Shown here: one piece after another, positions 1 to 5,926 of the stretch
Position numbering within the stretch: the stretch's first letter is position 1
Layout of the letters: every line of letters begins with the position of its first letter
Source of the DNA: Candidatus Aminicenantota bacterium
Lineage (GTDB): Bacteria > Acidobacteriota > Aminicenantia > Aminicenantales > Aminicenantaceae
Length of the DNA stretch: 13,801 nt
Direction of reading: 5' to 3'
NCBI GenBank assembly: GCA_030620655.1
Contig: JAUXEH010000041.1
Location: forward strand, 1-13,801
Translations under genes and position numbers: made by a program
The notes under the pieces: generated by a model
The model's database searches: none
Told to the model about the DNA's origin: nothing
What the model saw: the letters and a program-made list of their open reading frames with translations, nothing else

Positions 1-68
1 GACCGATTGCCCCCAATGTTTTATTTTTCACAGGTTAAAAGTATCGCTTTCCCTCCTCTTTGTCAACG

Positions 69-103
69 GCCATCCAGTCCGCCCCCACTAAAATTCCACC
101 CAC
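69..103 (+). repeat. Direct repeat unit A, copy 1
   Basis: This 35-base segment matches 142-176 at 31 of 35 positions, offset by 73 bases. Its core TCCAGTCCGCCCCC (73-86) differs by one base from the core at 146-159 and from a third core at 13707-13720 near the other end of the window. Confidence 0.75.
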
Positions 104-141
104 CCTCTTTGGTGAAACGCCTTCCGCCTTGCCGGTCCACC

Positions 142-176
142 GCCATCCAGTCCACCCCCACTAGAATCCCTCCCAC
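142..176 (+). repeat. Direct repeat unit A, copy 2
   Basis: Second copy of the 35-base unit at 69-103. Its core TCCAGTCCACCCCC (146-159) is identical over 14 bases to 13707-13720. All three copies lie outside genes. Confidence 0.75.
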
Positions 177-177
177 G

Positions 178-200
178 CCATCCCTCCACCCCAACCACCC
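178..200 (+). repeat. Intergenic repeat unit C, left copy
   Basis: CCATCCCTCC (178-187) is followed after two bases by CCCAACCACCC (190-200). The same two blocks in the same order occur at 8105-8114 and 8125-8135 in the gap after the secretin gene, there separated by ten bases. Composition is C-rich, so chance similarity contributes, but the pairing and order favour a shared repeat. Confidence 0.45.
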
Positions 201-224
201 GCCTAAAAGGAATGTGTCCGCCTC

Positions 225-250
225 CTCAGTGTTCCCATTCTCCTATTCGC
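225..250 (+). repeat. Intergenic repeat unit B, left copy
   Basis: This 26-base unit matches 13720-13745 at 23 of 26 positions, with the first 13 bases (CTCAGTGTTCCCA) identical. All three differences are C/T changes. At the right end of the window unit B directly abuts a unit A core, whereas here it stands 65 bases beyond copy 2 of unit A, so the repeats are mosaic. Confidence 0.7.
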
Positions 251-338
251 TCAGGGCTGGGAGGTTTCGGCGGCCGGCATTTTGTCCTCCTGCCGTAACA
301 TCCGCCGGGCAATGGAGGTAGGAACTATCCTGGAGATG

Positions 339-384
339 GGCTAGGCGTTATGGGTGATATTTGGCATAACTAGCCATTTTTATT
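339..384 (+). terminator. Putative intrinsic terminator ahead of the operon
   Basis: GGCTA (339-343) pairs with TAGCC (371-375) and GTTATG (347-352) pairs with CATAAC (365-370), giving 11 base pairs with a three-base bulge (344-346) and a 12-base loop, followed at once by ATTTTTATT (376-384). This is the form of a Rho-independent terminator for rightward transcription arriving from outside the window, and it would insulate the promoter at 465-493. The bulge and large loop make it weaker than a textbook example. Confidence 0.55.
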
Positions 385-417
385 ACACTTAGGCGACTAA
401 ATCCAAGGATTTTCCCA

Positions 418-458
418 TCGCCCCCTCCACTCGACAGGCGGCCGGGGCGAGGGGGCGA
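418..458. promoter_or_regulatory. Perfect 10-bp inverted repeat beside operon promoter
   Basis: TCGCCCCCTC (418-427) is the exact reverse complement of GAGGGGGCGA (449-458), with a 21-base GC-rich spacer. The right arm ends six bases before the -35 element at 465. No T tract follows, so a terminator role is unlikely for rightward transcription. A dimeric-protein operator or a DNA/RNA cruciform affecting the promoter are both possible; neither is shown by the sequence alone. Confidence 0.5.
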
Positions 459-464
459 CCAGGA

Positions 465-493
465 TTGACAAAGATGAGTGTATTCCCTATAAC
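465..493 (+). promoter_or_regulatory. Sigma-70-type promoter of the secretion/pilus-like operon
   Basis: A perfect -35 TTGACA (465-470) and a -10 TATAAC (488-493) are separated by exactly 17 bases. Transcription would begin near 500, leaving a leader of roughly 27 bases before the ATG at 527. The whole seven-gene block to 8064 could be read from here because no internal gap or terminator is visible. Confidence 0.8.
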
Positions 494-526
494 TGAAAGG
501 TACTCAGGATACCTGTAAGAGAGACT

Positions 527-1735
527 ATGCCGTATTTTCACTGTCGCTTAGCCACGGAGGCCGGAGAGCTGGTCACGCAGACCTATCTCGCGCCTTCTTC
601 CCCAGATTGCCGCAAGCATTTCGAGGCGGAAGGCTACTGCATCCTCTCCATAAAGCGGGATTGGAAGCGGATCCAGGTCCCTGCCCTGCCTTTCGCGAAG
701 AAGATCAAGGACAAAGAGTTCATCATGTTCAACCAGGAGCTGGTGGCGTTGATCAAGGCAGGGTATCCCATCCTCAAGAGTATCGAGATCATCCTCCTCC
801 GTGTGAAAAACATCCATTTCAAAGAGCTGTTGATGCGGGTGGAGGACGAGATCCGGGCAGGGAAGTCGCTCTCCGAGGCTTTCTCAGCCCAGGGATCGGT
901 GTTTTCCACGGTGTACATCGCCTCATTGATGGCCGGGGAGCGGAGCGGGAACCTGGCCGAGACCATCCGGCGGTTCATCGACTACCAGCGCACCCTGACG
1001 CGCACCCGCTCTCAGATCAAGACCGCCATGACGTATCCGTCGCTGCTCCTGGTCTCCTCCTTCGTTCTGCTGGGCATACTCCTCACCTTCGTCATCCCCC
1101 GCTTCGCCGATTTCTACACGGGATTCGACGAAGAACTGCCCGCGATCACGCGGGCGCTGGTTTCGTTCTCTACGGCGGTGAAGCGCAATATCTTCGTGAT
1201 CCTGGGCCTGATCGCGGCCGTGATCGCGGCCGTGTTCCAGCTCAAGCGGCGGGAACACACCCGGATCTGGCTGGACTGGCTCAAGCTGCGAATCCCGTAT
1301 GCCCGCGCCATCTGGATCGAGTCGGGAGTCGCTCTTTTCAGCCGCACCCTGAGCCTGCTCCTGAGTGGAGGCATCTCACTCCTCTCCTCCATCGGGATCG
1401 CCAGCCGGGCGGTGCCCAACAGCTATCTCAGAAGCCGCTTGAAGAACCTGGCGGATATGATCAAAAATGGCGAGAGCCTGAGCGATTCCCTGGCCCAGGC
1501 CGGCTTCATCACACCGCTGGCTCTGGACATGATCCGCATCGGTGAGACCTCGGCCAACCTGGAAGGCATGCTGGGGGAGATCTCCGAGGTCTACAACGAG
1601 AGGATCCAGTCCAGGATCGACACGTTCGTGTCGCTGCTGACTCCTGTCATCATCATTTTCATGGGGCTGGTGGTTGCGGTGATGCTGTTTTCCGTGTATT
1701 TTCCCATATTCAACATCATTCAGGTGACACGCTGA
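527..1735 (+). CDS. gspF: GspF/PilC-family inner-membrane platform protein
   Basis: Inner-membrane platform protein of type II secretion and type IV pilus systems, which couples the cytoplasmic ATPase to filament assembly. The 402-residue length is normal for the family. The N-terminus (MPYFHCRLATEAGELV) is the typical GspF start. Two T2SSF repeats lie near residues 65-190 and 265-395, and three hydrophobic segments near 172-192, 222-240 and 370-396 match the usual three-helix topology. The start follows AAGAGAG (517-523), a modest ribosome binding site, with the promoter at 465-493. The stop overlaps the next start in TGATG, implying coupled translation. It is first in the operon, before its ATPase. 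PilC is the pilus-side alternative name; the family call is firm, the system assignment is not. Confidence 0.95.
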   Translation: MPYFHCRLATEAGELVTQTYLAPSSPDCRKHFEAEGYCILSIKRDWKRIQVPALPFAKKIKDKEFIMFNQELVALIKAGYPILKSIEIILLRVKNIHFKELLMRVEDEIRAGKSLSEAFSAQGSVFSTVYIASLMAGERSGNLAETIRRFIDYQRTLTRTRSQIKTAMTYPSLLLVSSFVLLGILLTFVIPRFADFYTGFDEELPAITRALVSFSTAVKRNIFVILGLIAAVIAAVFQLKRREHTRIWLDWLKLRIPYARAIWIESGVALFSRTLSLLLSGGISLLSSIGIASRAVPNSYLRSRLKNLADMIKNGESLSDSLAQAGFITPLALDMIRIGETSANLEGMLGEISEVYNERIQSRIDTFVSLLTPVIIIFMGLVVAVMLFSVYFPIFNIIQVTR

Positions 1736-3351
1736 TGAAAAAAAGTCGAAGCGAGGGGGTCGAAACCATCCTCTTGGAAGAGAAAAAAACCAGGGAACTG
1801 GCCGAGCGTTACAACATTCCCTACGTCGAACTCGCCAAACAGGCCCTGGACCGTGAGCTGATCCAGTCCTTTCCCGTAGACTTCCTCTACCGCTCCAACT
1901 TCATACCCCTGGAAGGGACGGACGACGTGGTGAAGATCGCCATCGCCGACCCCACCAACATCGCCATCATCGATTCCATAGAGTCATTCCTGGGCAGAAA
2001 GGTAGAAGTGCTCGCCGCCTCCGAACGCGCCATCCACGAGGCCCTGAGGCGGAGCGAGACGGCCCTCCAGGTGCTCAAGAATGCCACGGAGGGATACGTG
2101 GTCCAGGTGGTCGACAGGGAGGGGATCGACCAGGAAGATGCCATTTCCGTCGAGAAGCTGGCGGACCAGGATGATTCCATCATCAAGCTGGTCAACTCCA
2201 TCATCTTTACGGCCGTTCAGAAGCGCGCCAGTGACGTGCACATCGAGTCGCGGGAAGCGGCCATGATCATCAAGTTCCGCATCGACGGCATCCTGAGCGA
2301 GGCCATGGAGCCCATCGACAAGAAATTCCAGTCCCCCATCATCTCGCGCATCAAGGTGATGTCTGAGCTGGACATCGCGGAAAGGCGTGTCCCCCAGGAC
2401 GGCAAGTTCCGGCTGCGCATCAAGGACAAGACCATCGACTTCCGGGTCTCCATCATGCCCAGCATCTACGGGGAGGATGCCGTCATACGGATCCTGGATA
2501 AGGACATGATCACCGAGGCCATCACAGAGCTCAAGCTCGACTTGCTGGGGTTTTCCGGCGATGTCCTGGAAAAGGTCTGGAAATACATCGTCAAACCCTA
2601 CGGGATGGTGCTGGTTACCGGCCCGACCGGCAGCGGCAAGACCACCACCCTGTACGCGGCCCTGACCGAGATCTTATCTCCCGAGGACAAGATCATCACC
2701 ATCGAGGACCCGGTCGAATACCAGATCGAGGGCGTCACCCAGATCCCGGTCAACGAAAAGAAGGGCCTGACGTTTGCCCGGGGCCTGCGGTCCATCCTCC
2801 GGCACGACCCGGACAAGATCATGGTGGGGGAGATCCGTGACCCGGAAACGGCCCAGATCGCCATACAGTCCGCACTCACCGGTCACCTCGTGTTCACGAC
2901 GGTCCACGCCAACAACGTGTTCGATGTGATCGGCCGCTTCCTCCACATGCAGGTGGACCCCTACAGTTTCATCTCCGCCTTGAACTGCATCCTGGCCCAG
3001 CGGCTGGTCCGCGTCCTGTGCCCGGACTGCAAGCAGCCGGCCGAGTACTCGCGGAAGGAGCTGGAAGAATCGGGCCTGGACGCCGGGGCTCTCTCAGACC
3101 ATGTCCTGTATGAAGCGGTGGGATGTCCGGAGTGCGGCCTCACCGGCTACCAGGGCCGGACGGCGATCGCCGAGTTCCTGGAGCTGTCGGACGCGATCCG
3201 GGAGATGATCCTGGAGCGAAAGCCGCTCTCCGAGGTCCGCAAGCAGGCCCAGAACGAGGGGATGGTGGCCATGCGGCAGATCGGTATGCAGAAGGTCCTG
3301 GATGGAGTGACCAGCCTTAAAGAGCTCAACAAAGTGACTTTCCTGGAGTAG
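1735..3351 (+). CDS. gspE: GspE/PilB-family assembly ATPase
   Basis: Cytoplasmic hexameric secretion ATPase that powers filament assembly through the platform protein. The protein has 538 residues. An N-terminal T2SSE_N/MshEN-type domain covers about residues 1-110. Walker A is GPTGSGKT at 296-303, and the Walker B-type segment MVGEIRD is at 363-369 with Glu366. The four-cysteine zinc motif of GspE/PilB proteins is intact: Cys429, Cys432, Cys464, Cys467. This favours an assembly ATPase over a PilT-like retraction ATPase, which lacks that motif and the N-terminal domain. An AGGTGA ribosome binding site (1722-1727) sits seven bases before the ATG, inside the end of the preceding gene. Nothing looks broken. 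GspE and PilB cannot be separated by sequence reading alone. Confidence 0.96.
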   Translation: MKKSRSEGVETILLEEKKTRELAERYNIPYVELAKQALDRELIQSFPVDFLYRSNFIPLEGTDDVVKIAIADPTNIAIIDSIESFLGRKVEVLAASERAIHEALRRSETALQVLKNATEGYVVQVVDREGIDQEDAISVEKLADQDDSIIKLVNSIIFTAVQKRASDVHIESREAAMIIKFRIDGILSEAMEPIDKKFQSPIISRIKVMSELDIAERRVPQDGKFRLRIKDKTIDFRVSIMPSIYGEDAVIRILDKDMITEAITELKLDLLGFSGDVLEKVWKYIVKPYGMVLVTGPTGSGKTTTLYAALTEILSPEDKIITIEDPVEYQIEGVTQIPVNEKKGLTFARGLRSILRHDPDKIMVGEIRDPETAQIAIQSALTGHLVFTTVHANNVFDVIGRFLHMQVDPYSFISALNCILAQRLVRVLCPDCKQPAEYSRKELEESGLDAGALSDHVLYEAVGCPECGLTGYQGRTAIAEFLELSDAIREMILERKPLSEVRKQAQNEGMVAMRQIGMQKVLDGVTSLKELNKVTFLE

Positions 3352-3366
3352 GGGCACGTAGATACG

Positions 3367-4305
3367 ATGGCCGACATACAGAACAGACTGCTCGATTTTT
3401 TCAAACGCGTCCCCCTGCCGTCCACCGCCTGCCAGTTTTCGTCCCGATACCTGAGCGGCGCGTGCCTGGCCTCCACGGATAGAAAGATCAGGTCTTATTT
3501 TGTGACCCCCCTCGACAAGGGGATCGTCGTGCCGTCGTTCTACAAGAAAAACATCATGGATGGCGCGGCCCTGGAAAAAAGCCTGAGCGAGGGCATGACC
3601 CGGCTCAATCCCGGAGGGCGGAAGGTGGTTTTCCTGCTTCCCGAGCTGTCCCAGAAGGTCTTTATCTTCACGTTCGACTCGCTTCCCTCCTCAGCGGAGG
3701 AGAAGACGAAACTGATCCGCTTCCGCGTCAAGAAACAGATGCCGCTCCTGCCGCACGACGCCCGGATGGCCTTCGAGACGAGCGCCTTCCAGGAGGGAAT
3801 CCGGGTGGTGGTGACCGTGGCCAAGGCCGCCGTGATCCGTGAATACGAGGACCTCCTCCAGAAGCTCCGGTTCAAGGTCGCGCTGGCCGGTGTGTCTTCC
3901 CTCAGCCTCCTCAGCCTCCTGGACCTGGAAAAGGAGAAGGACTTCATCCTTCTGGATGTGGAGGACGATTCCTTCAGCCTGCTGGCTGTGATCGACGGAC
4001 TGGCCTCCCTCTACCGCCAGAAACCCTTCGGCATCAATGCCGGGGGCGGAGGCGATGCGGCGGCCAAGGCCGATAACATCCTCCAGGAAGTGGTCAACAC
4101 CATCAACTTCATCCGCGACAAGGAAGAGAAACAGATCGCTTCGGTCTGGCTGCGCCTAGGGATCCTCCACGCGGAAGACGGGCTTTTCAGCCGGATGGAA
4201 GACAGGCTTGCCCTCCCCATGAGGCGAATCGAGTCGTCTCTTCCCCAGGAATTGGAAGCTAGCCGCAAGCGGATCCTGTCACCGCTGATCGGACAGATCT
4301 CATGA
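3367..4305 (+). CDS. pilM: PilM-like (actin-fold) cytoplasmic component
   Basis: Probable PilM / GspL-cytoplasmic-domain equivalent, which links the ATPase to the inner-membrane PilN-O complex. The 312-residue soluble protein has no signal peptide or membrane segment. Assignment rests on operon position directly before the PilN/O/P-like genes, on length, and on a PilM-like layout: a beta-rich half ending in FIFTFDSLPSSAEEKTKLIRF and a later LLDVEDDSFSLLAVIDG segment (about 195-211) where PilM proteins have their second phosphate-binding loop. That loop normally carries an Asp-x-Gly; here the stretch is Asp197-Val-Glu, and the N-terminal DIGSS-type loop is absent around residues 19-32. The protein may therefore not bind ATP. 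It begins 15 bases after gspE, with AGGGG at 3350-3354 as a poor ribosome site. A GspL-like divergent protein is the alternative. Confidence 0.72.
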   Translation: MADIQNRLLDFFKRVPLPSTACQFSSRYLSGACLASTDRKIRSYFVTPLDKGIVVPSFYKKNIMDGAALEKSLSEGMTRLNPGGRKVVFLLPELSQKVFIFTFDSLPSSAEEKTKLIRFRVKKQMPLLPHDARMAFETSAFQEGIRVVVTVAKAAVIREYEDLLQKLRFKVALAGVSSLSLLSLLDLEKEKDFILLDVEDDSFSLLAVIDGLASLYRQKPFGINAGGGGDAAAKADNILQEVVNTINFIRDKEEKQIASVWLRLGILHAEDGLFSRMEDRLALPMRRIESSLPQELEASRKRILSPLIGQIS

Positions 4306-4868
4306 CGAACGGACAGCGCCTGAACCTGAATCTCGCCACCCACCCGGCGAGGAACCGCCGCCTGTTTTTCCTGCTGCTGGGGTTGTTGGGGGGCCTGCTG
4401 ACGGCCCTCCTGTTCGTGGGGGGAAGCAGTGTGATCCGCTACGGCTTCCGGAGCCGGACGGTCAGGGCCAATCTTTCCCAAGTGCAGCAGAAGATCACGG
4501 TGACGGACCGCGAAGGAAACCAGTTCGAGCAGCAGATCACTCAAGCCCAACGTGCTCACCAGAGGCGCGTTGACACGCTCAACCAGCTCATCTACAGGAA
4601 GAGTTTTTCCTGGGTGGAACTGTTGGGCTCCCTGGAAGAGCTGCTTCCCGACTCCTGTTACATCGTATCCCTGAAACCCGCGTTCCATGAGGATGCGGTC
4701 ATGGATCTCCGATTCAAGGTCGCCAGCCCCGACTTCAACAGCTGGCAGATCCTGGTCGGCCGCATCTATGAGCTGGGATTCACGGATCTCCGGATGGAGA
4801 GTGAGACCCGGGGAACGGATGGATTCATCATATTCGACATGTCGGTGACCTATGAACGAGATATTTGA
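4302..4868 (+). CDS. pilN: PilN-like inner-membrane assembly protein
   Basis: Bitopic inner-membrane protein expected to form the alignment complex with the neighbouring PilM- and PilO-like proteins. A short cytoplasmic tail (residues 1-20) contains LNLNLATHP, resembling the conserved PilN tail motif that docks onto PilM. One membrane helix follows at about 21-44, then a periplasmic part with a helical, glutamine-rich stretch (about 60-95, probable coiled coil) and an alpha/beta domain to residue 188. The start overlaps the pilM stop in ATGA, and the end overlaps pilO by 17 bases, so translation is probably coupled. No strong ribosome binding site is visible, which fits coupling. Sequence similarity in this family is low, so the call leans on topology, the tail motif and gene order. 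Confidence 0.75.
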   Translation: MTNGQRLNLNLATHPARNRRLFFLLLGLLGGLLTALLFVGGSSVIRYGFRSRTVRANLSQVQQKITVTDREGNQFEQQITQAQRAHQRRVDTLNQLIYRKSFSWVELLGSLEELLPDSCYIVSLKPAFHEDAVMDLRFKVASPDFNSWQILVGRIYELGFTDLRMESETRGTDGFIIFDMSVTYERDI

Positions 4869-5418
4869 GCTGCTCCGGCAGAAGGAACGCAGGGTTTTGG
4901 TGGTGCTCTGCCTGCTCCTGAGCCTGGCCCTGCTCTTTAATATCCTCATTGCCCGGGGGATGAAGGAGTCTTACATTCAGGCCCAGGACAGGTTGGCGGC
5001 CCAGGCCCGGAATTTTCAGACGGTGGATGCCGCCCGCCTGGAGAAAAAAGCCGAGTGGAGACGCTGGCGCCTGGCCCTCAAAGACATGGAGGGGCTCCGC
5101 ACCGAATATTTCTATGATGGAGAGACCATCTCTCAGGACATGCGCCGGGATATCATCGAGATCTTCCGGGAGGTGGGCATCCCGGTGCCGGATATCCGCT
5201 ACTTCTACTCCGAAGGCACGGATCAGCAGCTGGGAGGGGCGACGGCGACCTTCCAGATCTCGGGGCCCTACGCCCTGATCAAACGTTTCATCTACGCGGT
5301 GGAGCATTTTCCGAAGTTCCTGATCGTCGAGAAGGTCGATTTCGTTGACGTCCAGAGACAGTCGGGAGCCCTCAAGCTCAAGATAACACTGGCGGGGTAT
5401 TATGAAAAAGACAACTAA
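4852..5418 (+). CDS. pilO: PilO-like inner-membrane assembly protein (GspM-like)
   Basis: Predicted partner of the PilN-like protein in the periplasmic alignment complex. The 188-residue protein has a short cytoplasmic N-terminus, a membrane helix near residues 15-36, a charged helical stretch (about 40-75) likely to be a coiled coil, and a C-terminal alpha/beta (ferredoxin-like) domain typical of PilO/GspM (ATFQISGPYALIKRFIYAVE and KLKITLAGYY). It begins 17 bases inside pilN and ends 17 bases inside the next gene. It has the same length and topology as its PilN-like neighbour, as expected for proteins that heterodimerise. The start is the ATG at 4852; only weak ribosome-site pairing is visible. 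GspM is the type II secretion counterpart. Confidence 0.75.
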   Translation: MNEIFELLRQKERRVLVVLCLLLSLALLFNILIARGMKESYIQAQDRLAAQARNFQTVDAARLEKKAEWRRWRLALKDMEGLRTEYFYDGETISQDMRRDIIEIFREVGIPVPDIRYFYSEGTDQQLGGATATFQISGPYALIKRFIYAVEHFPKFLIVEKVDFVDVQRQSGALKLKITLAGYYEKDN

Positions 5419-5926
5419 GCGGCTCGCTGCGCTCGCCTGTGTCCTCCTGTACCTTGCTGCCGGTGTGTTTTCAGGACCTCCCCAGCAGAAAGCCCAGGCG
5501 AAGACCAAAGACAAACGCGCACGCCAGAGCCTCATCCGCAGGGACCTCCTGGAGCGGGAGGCGGAGCCGCTGCGGCCTCCCCTGCGGAACATATTCGCTC
5601 CGCGGCTTCCGGGATCCCGGCCGGGTGGTTCAGGGGCCCCGGGCCCCGGGATCGAGGGCGATATTTCCGACGTGGGTGCACCGGAACAGGATGCAGCGGC
5701 CAGAGAAGCTCTCTCCGCGGTCCTGGACCTCCGCTACATCGGGTACGTCCGCTCCACGGAAAGGACCGTGGCCGTTGTCATTTTCGAGGGAGAGACCATG
5801 GCGGTCAAGCTTGGTGACCTGGTCAGCGAAGGCGTAACCATAATGAAGATCACTCCTGAGGAGATCGTCTACCAGGGACTCGACGCCGTCTCCCGGACGG
5901 TTTCCCTGGAAGGAGAGGACCGATGA
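5402..5926 (+). CDS. pilP: PilP/GspC-like periplasmic connector to the secretin
   Basis: Likely bridges the inner-membrane PilN-O-like complex to the secretin's periplasmic domains. The N-terminus (MKKTTKRLAALACVLLYL) is a basic-plus-hydrophobic signal or anchor. Cys13 is not in a proper lipobox (preceded by ALA and too early), so I do not call it a lipoprotein, unlike classical PilP. A charged, flexible region follows, with a Gly/Pro-rich linker near residues 76-90. The C-terminal domain (about 104-170, LRYIGYVR ... VAVVIFEGETMAVKLGD) has the small beta-barrel pattern shared by PilP and the GspC homology region. It has 174 residues. The end overlaps the secretin start in ATGA. The identity is inferred from order and fold pattern; gspC-like would be an equally fair label. 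Confidence 0.7.
   Translation: MKKTTKRLAALACVLLYLAAGVFSGPPQQKAQAKTKDKRARQSLIRRDLLEREAEPLRPPLRNIFAPRLPGSRPGGSGAPGPGIEGDISDVGAPEQDAAAREALSAVLDLRYIGYVRSTERTVAVVIFEGETMAVKLGDLVSEGVTIMKITPEEIVYQGLDAVSRTVSLEGEDR

Larger units (their letters stand above)
1..338. other. Non-coding, pyrimidine-rich repeat-bearing region
   Basis: No convincing gene lies here. The plus strand is unusually rich in C and T runs, and the one long open frame (7-321) translates to low-complexity proline/serine-rich sequence that follows the repeats, so I read it as non-coding. The stretch contains two copies of a direct repeat (69-103 and 142-176), a further repeat unit (178-200) and another (225-250) whose relatives occur in the other intergenic regions of the window. 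No pilin-like gene, RNA gene or origin was recognised. Confidence 0.7.

Noticed and set aside
69..176. CRISPR array
   Set aside because: There are only two imperfect copies, with no third copy at the same spacing and no cas genes.
7..321. Open frame of 104 codons on the plus strand
   Set aside because: Its protein is low-complexity Pro/Ser-rich, it runs through the direct repeats, and it has no ribosome site or family resemblance.
1..526. A pilin or pseudopilin gene ahead of gspF
   Set aside because: No frame shows a prepilin leader (GF-x-x-x-E type) followed by a hydrophobic helix; the region holds repeats and regulatory signals only.
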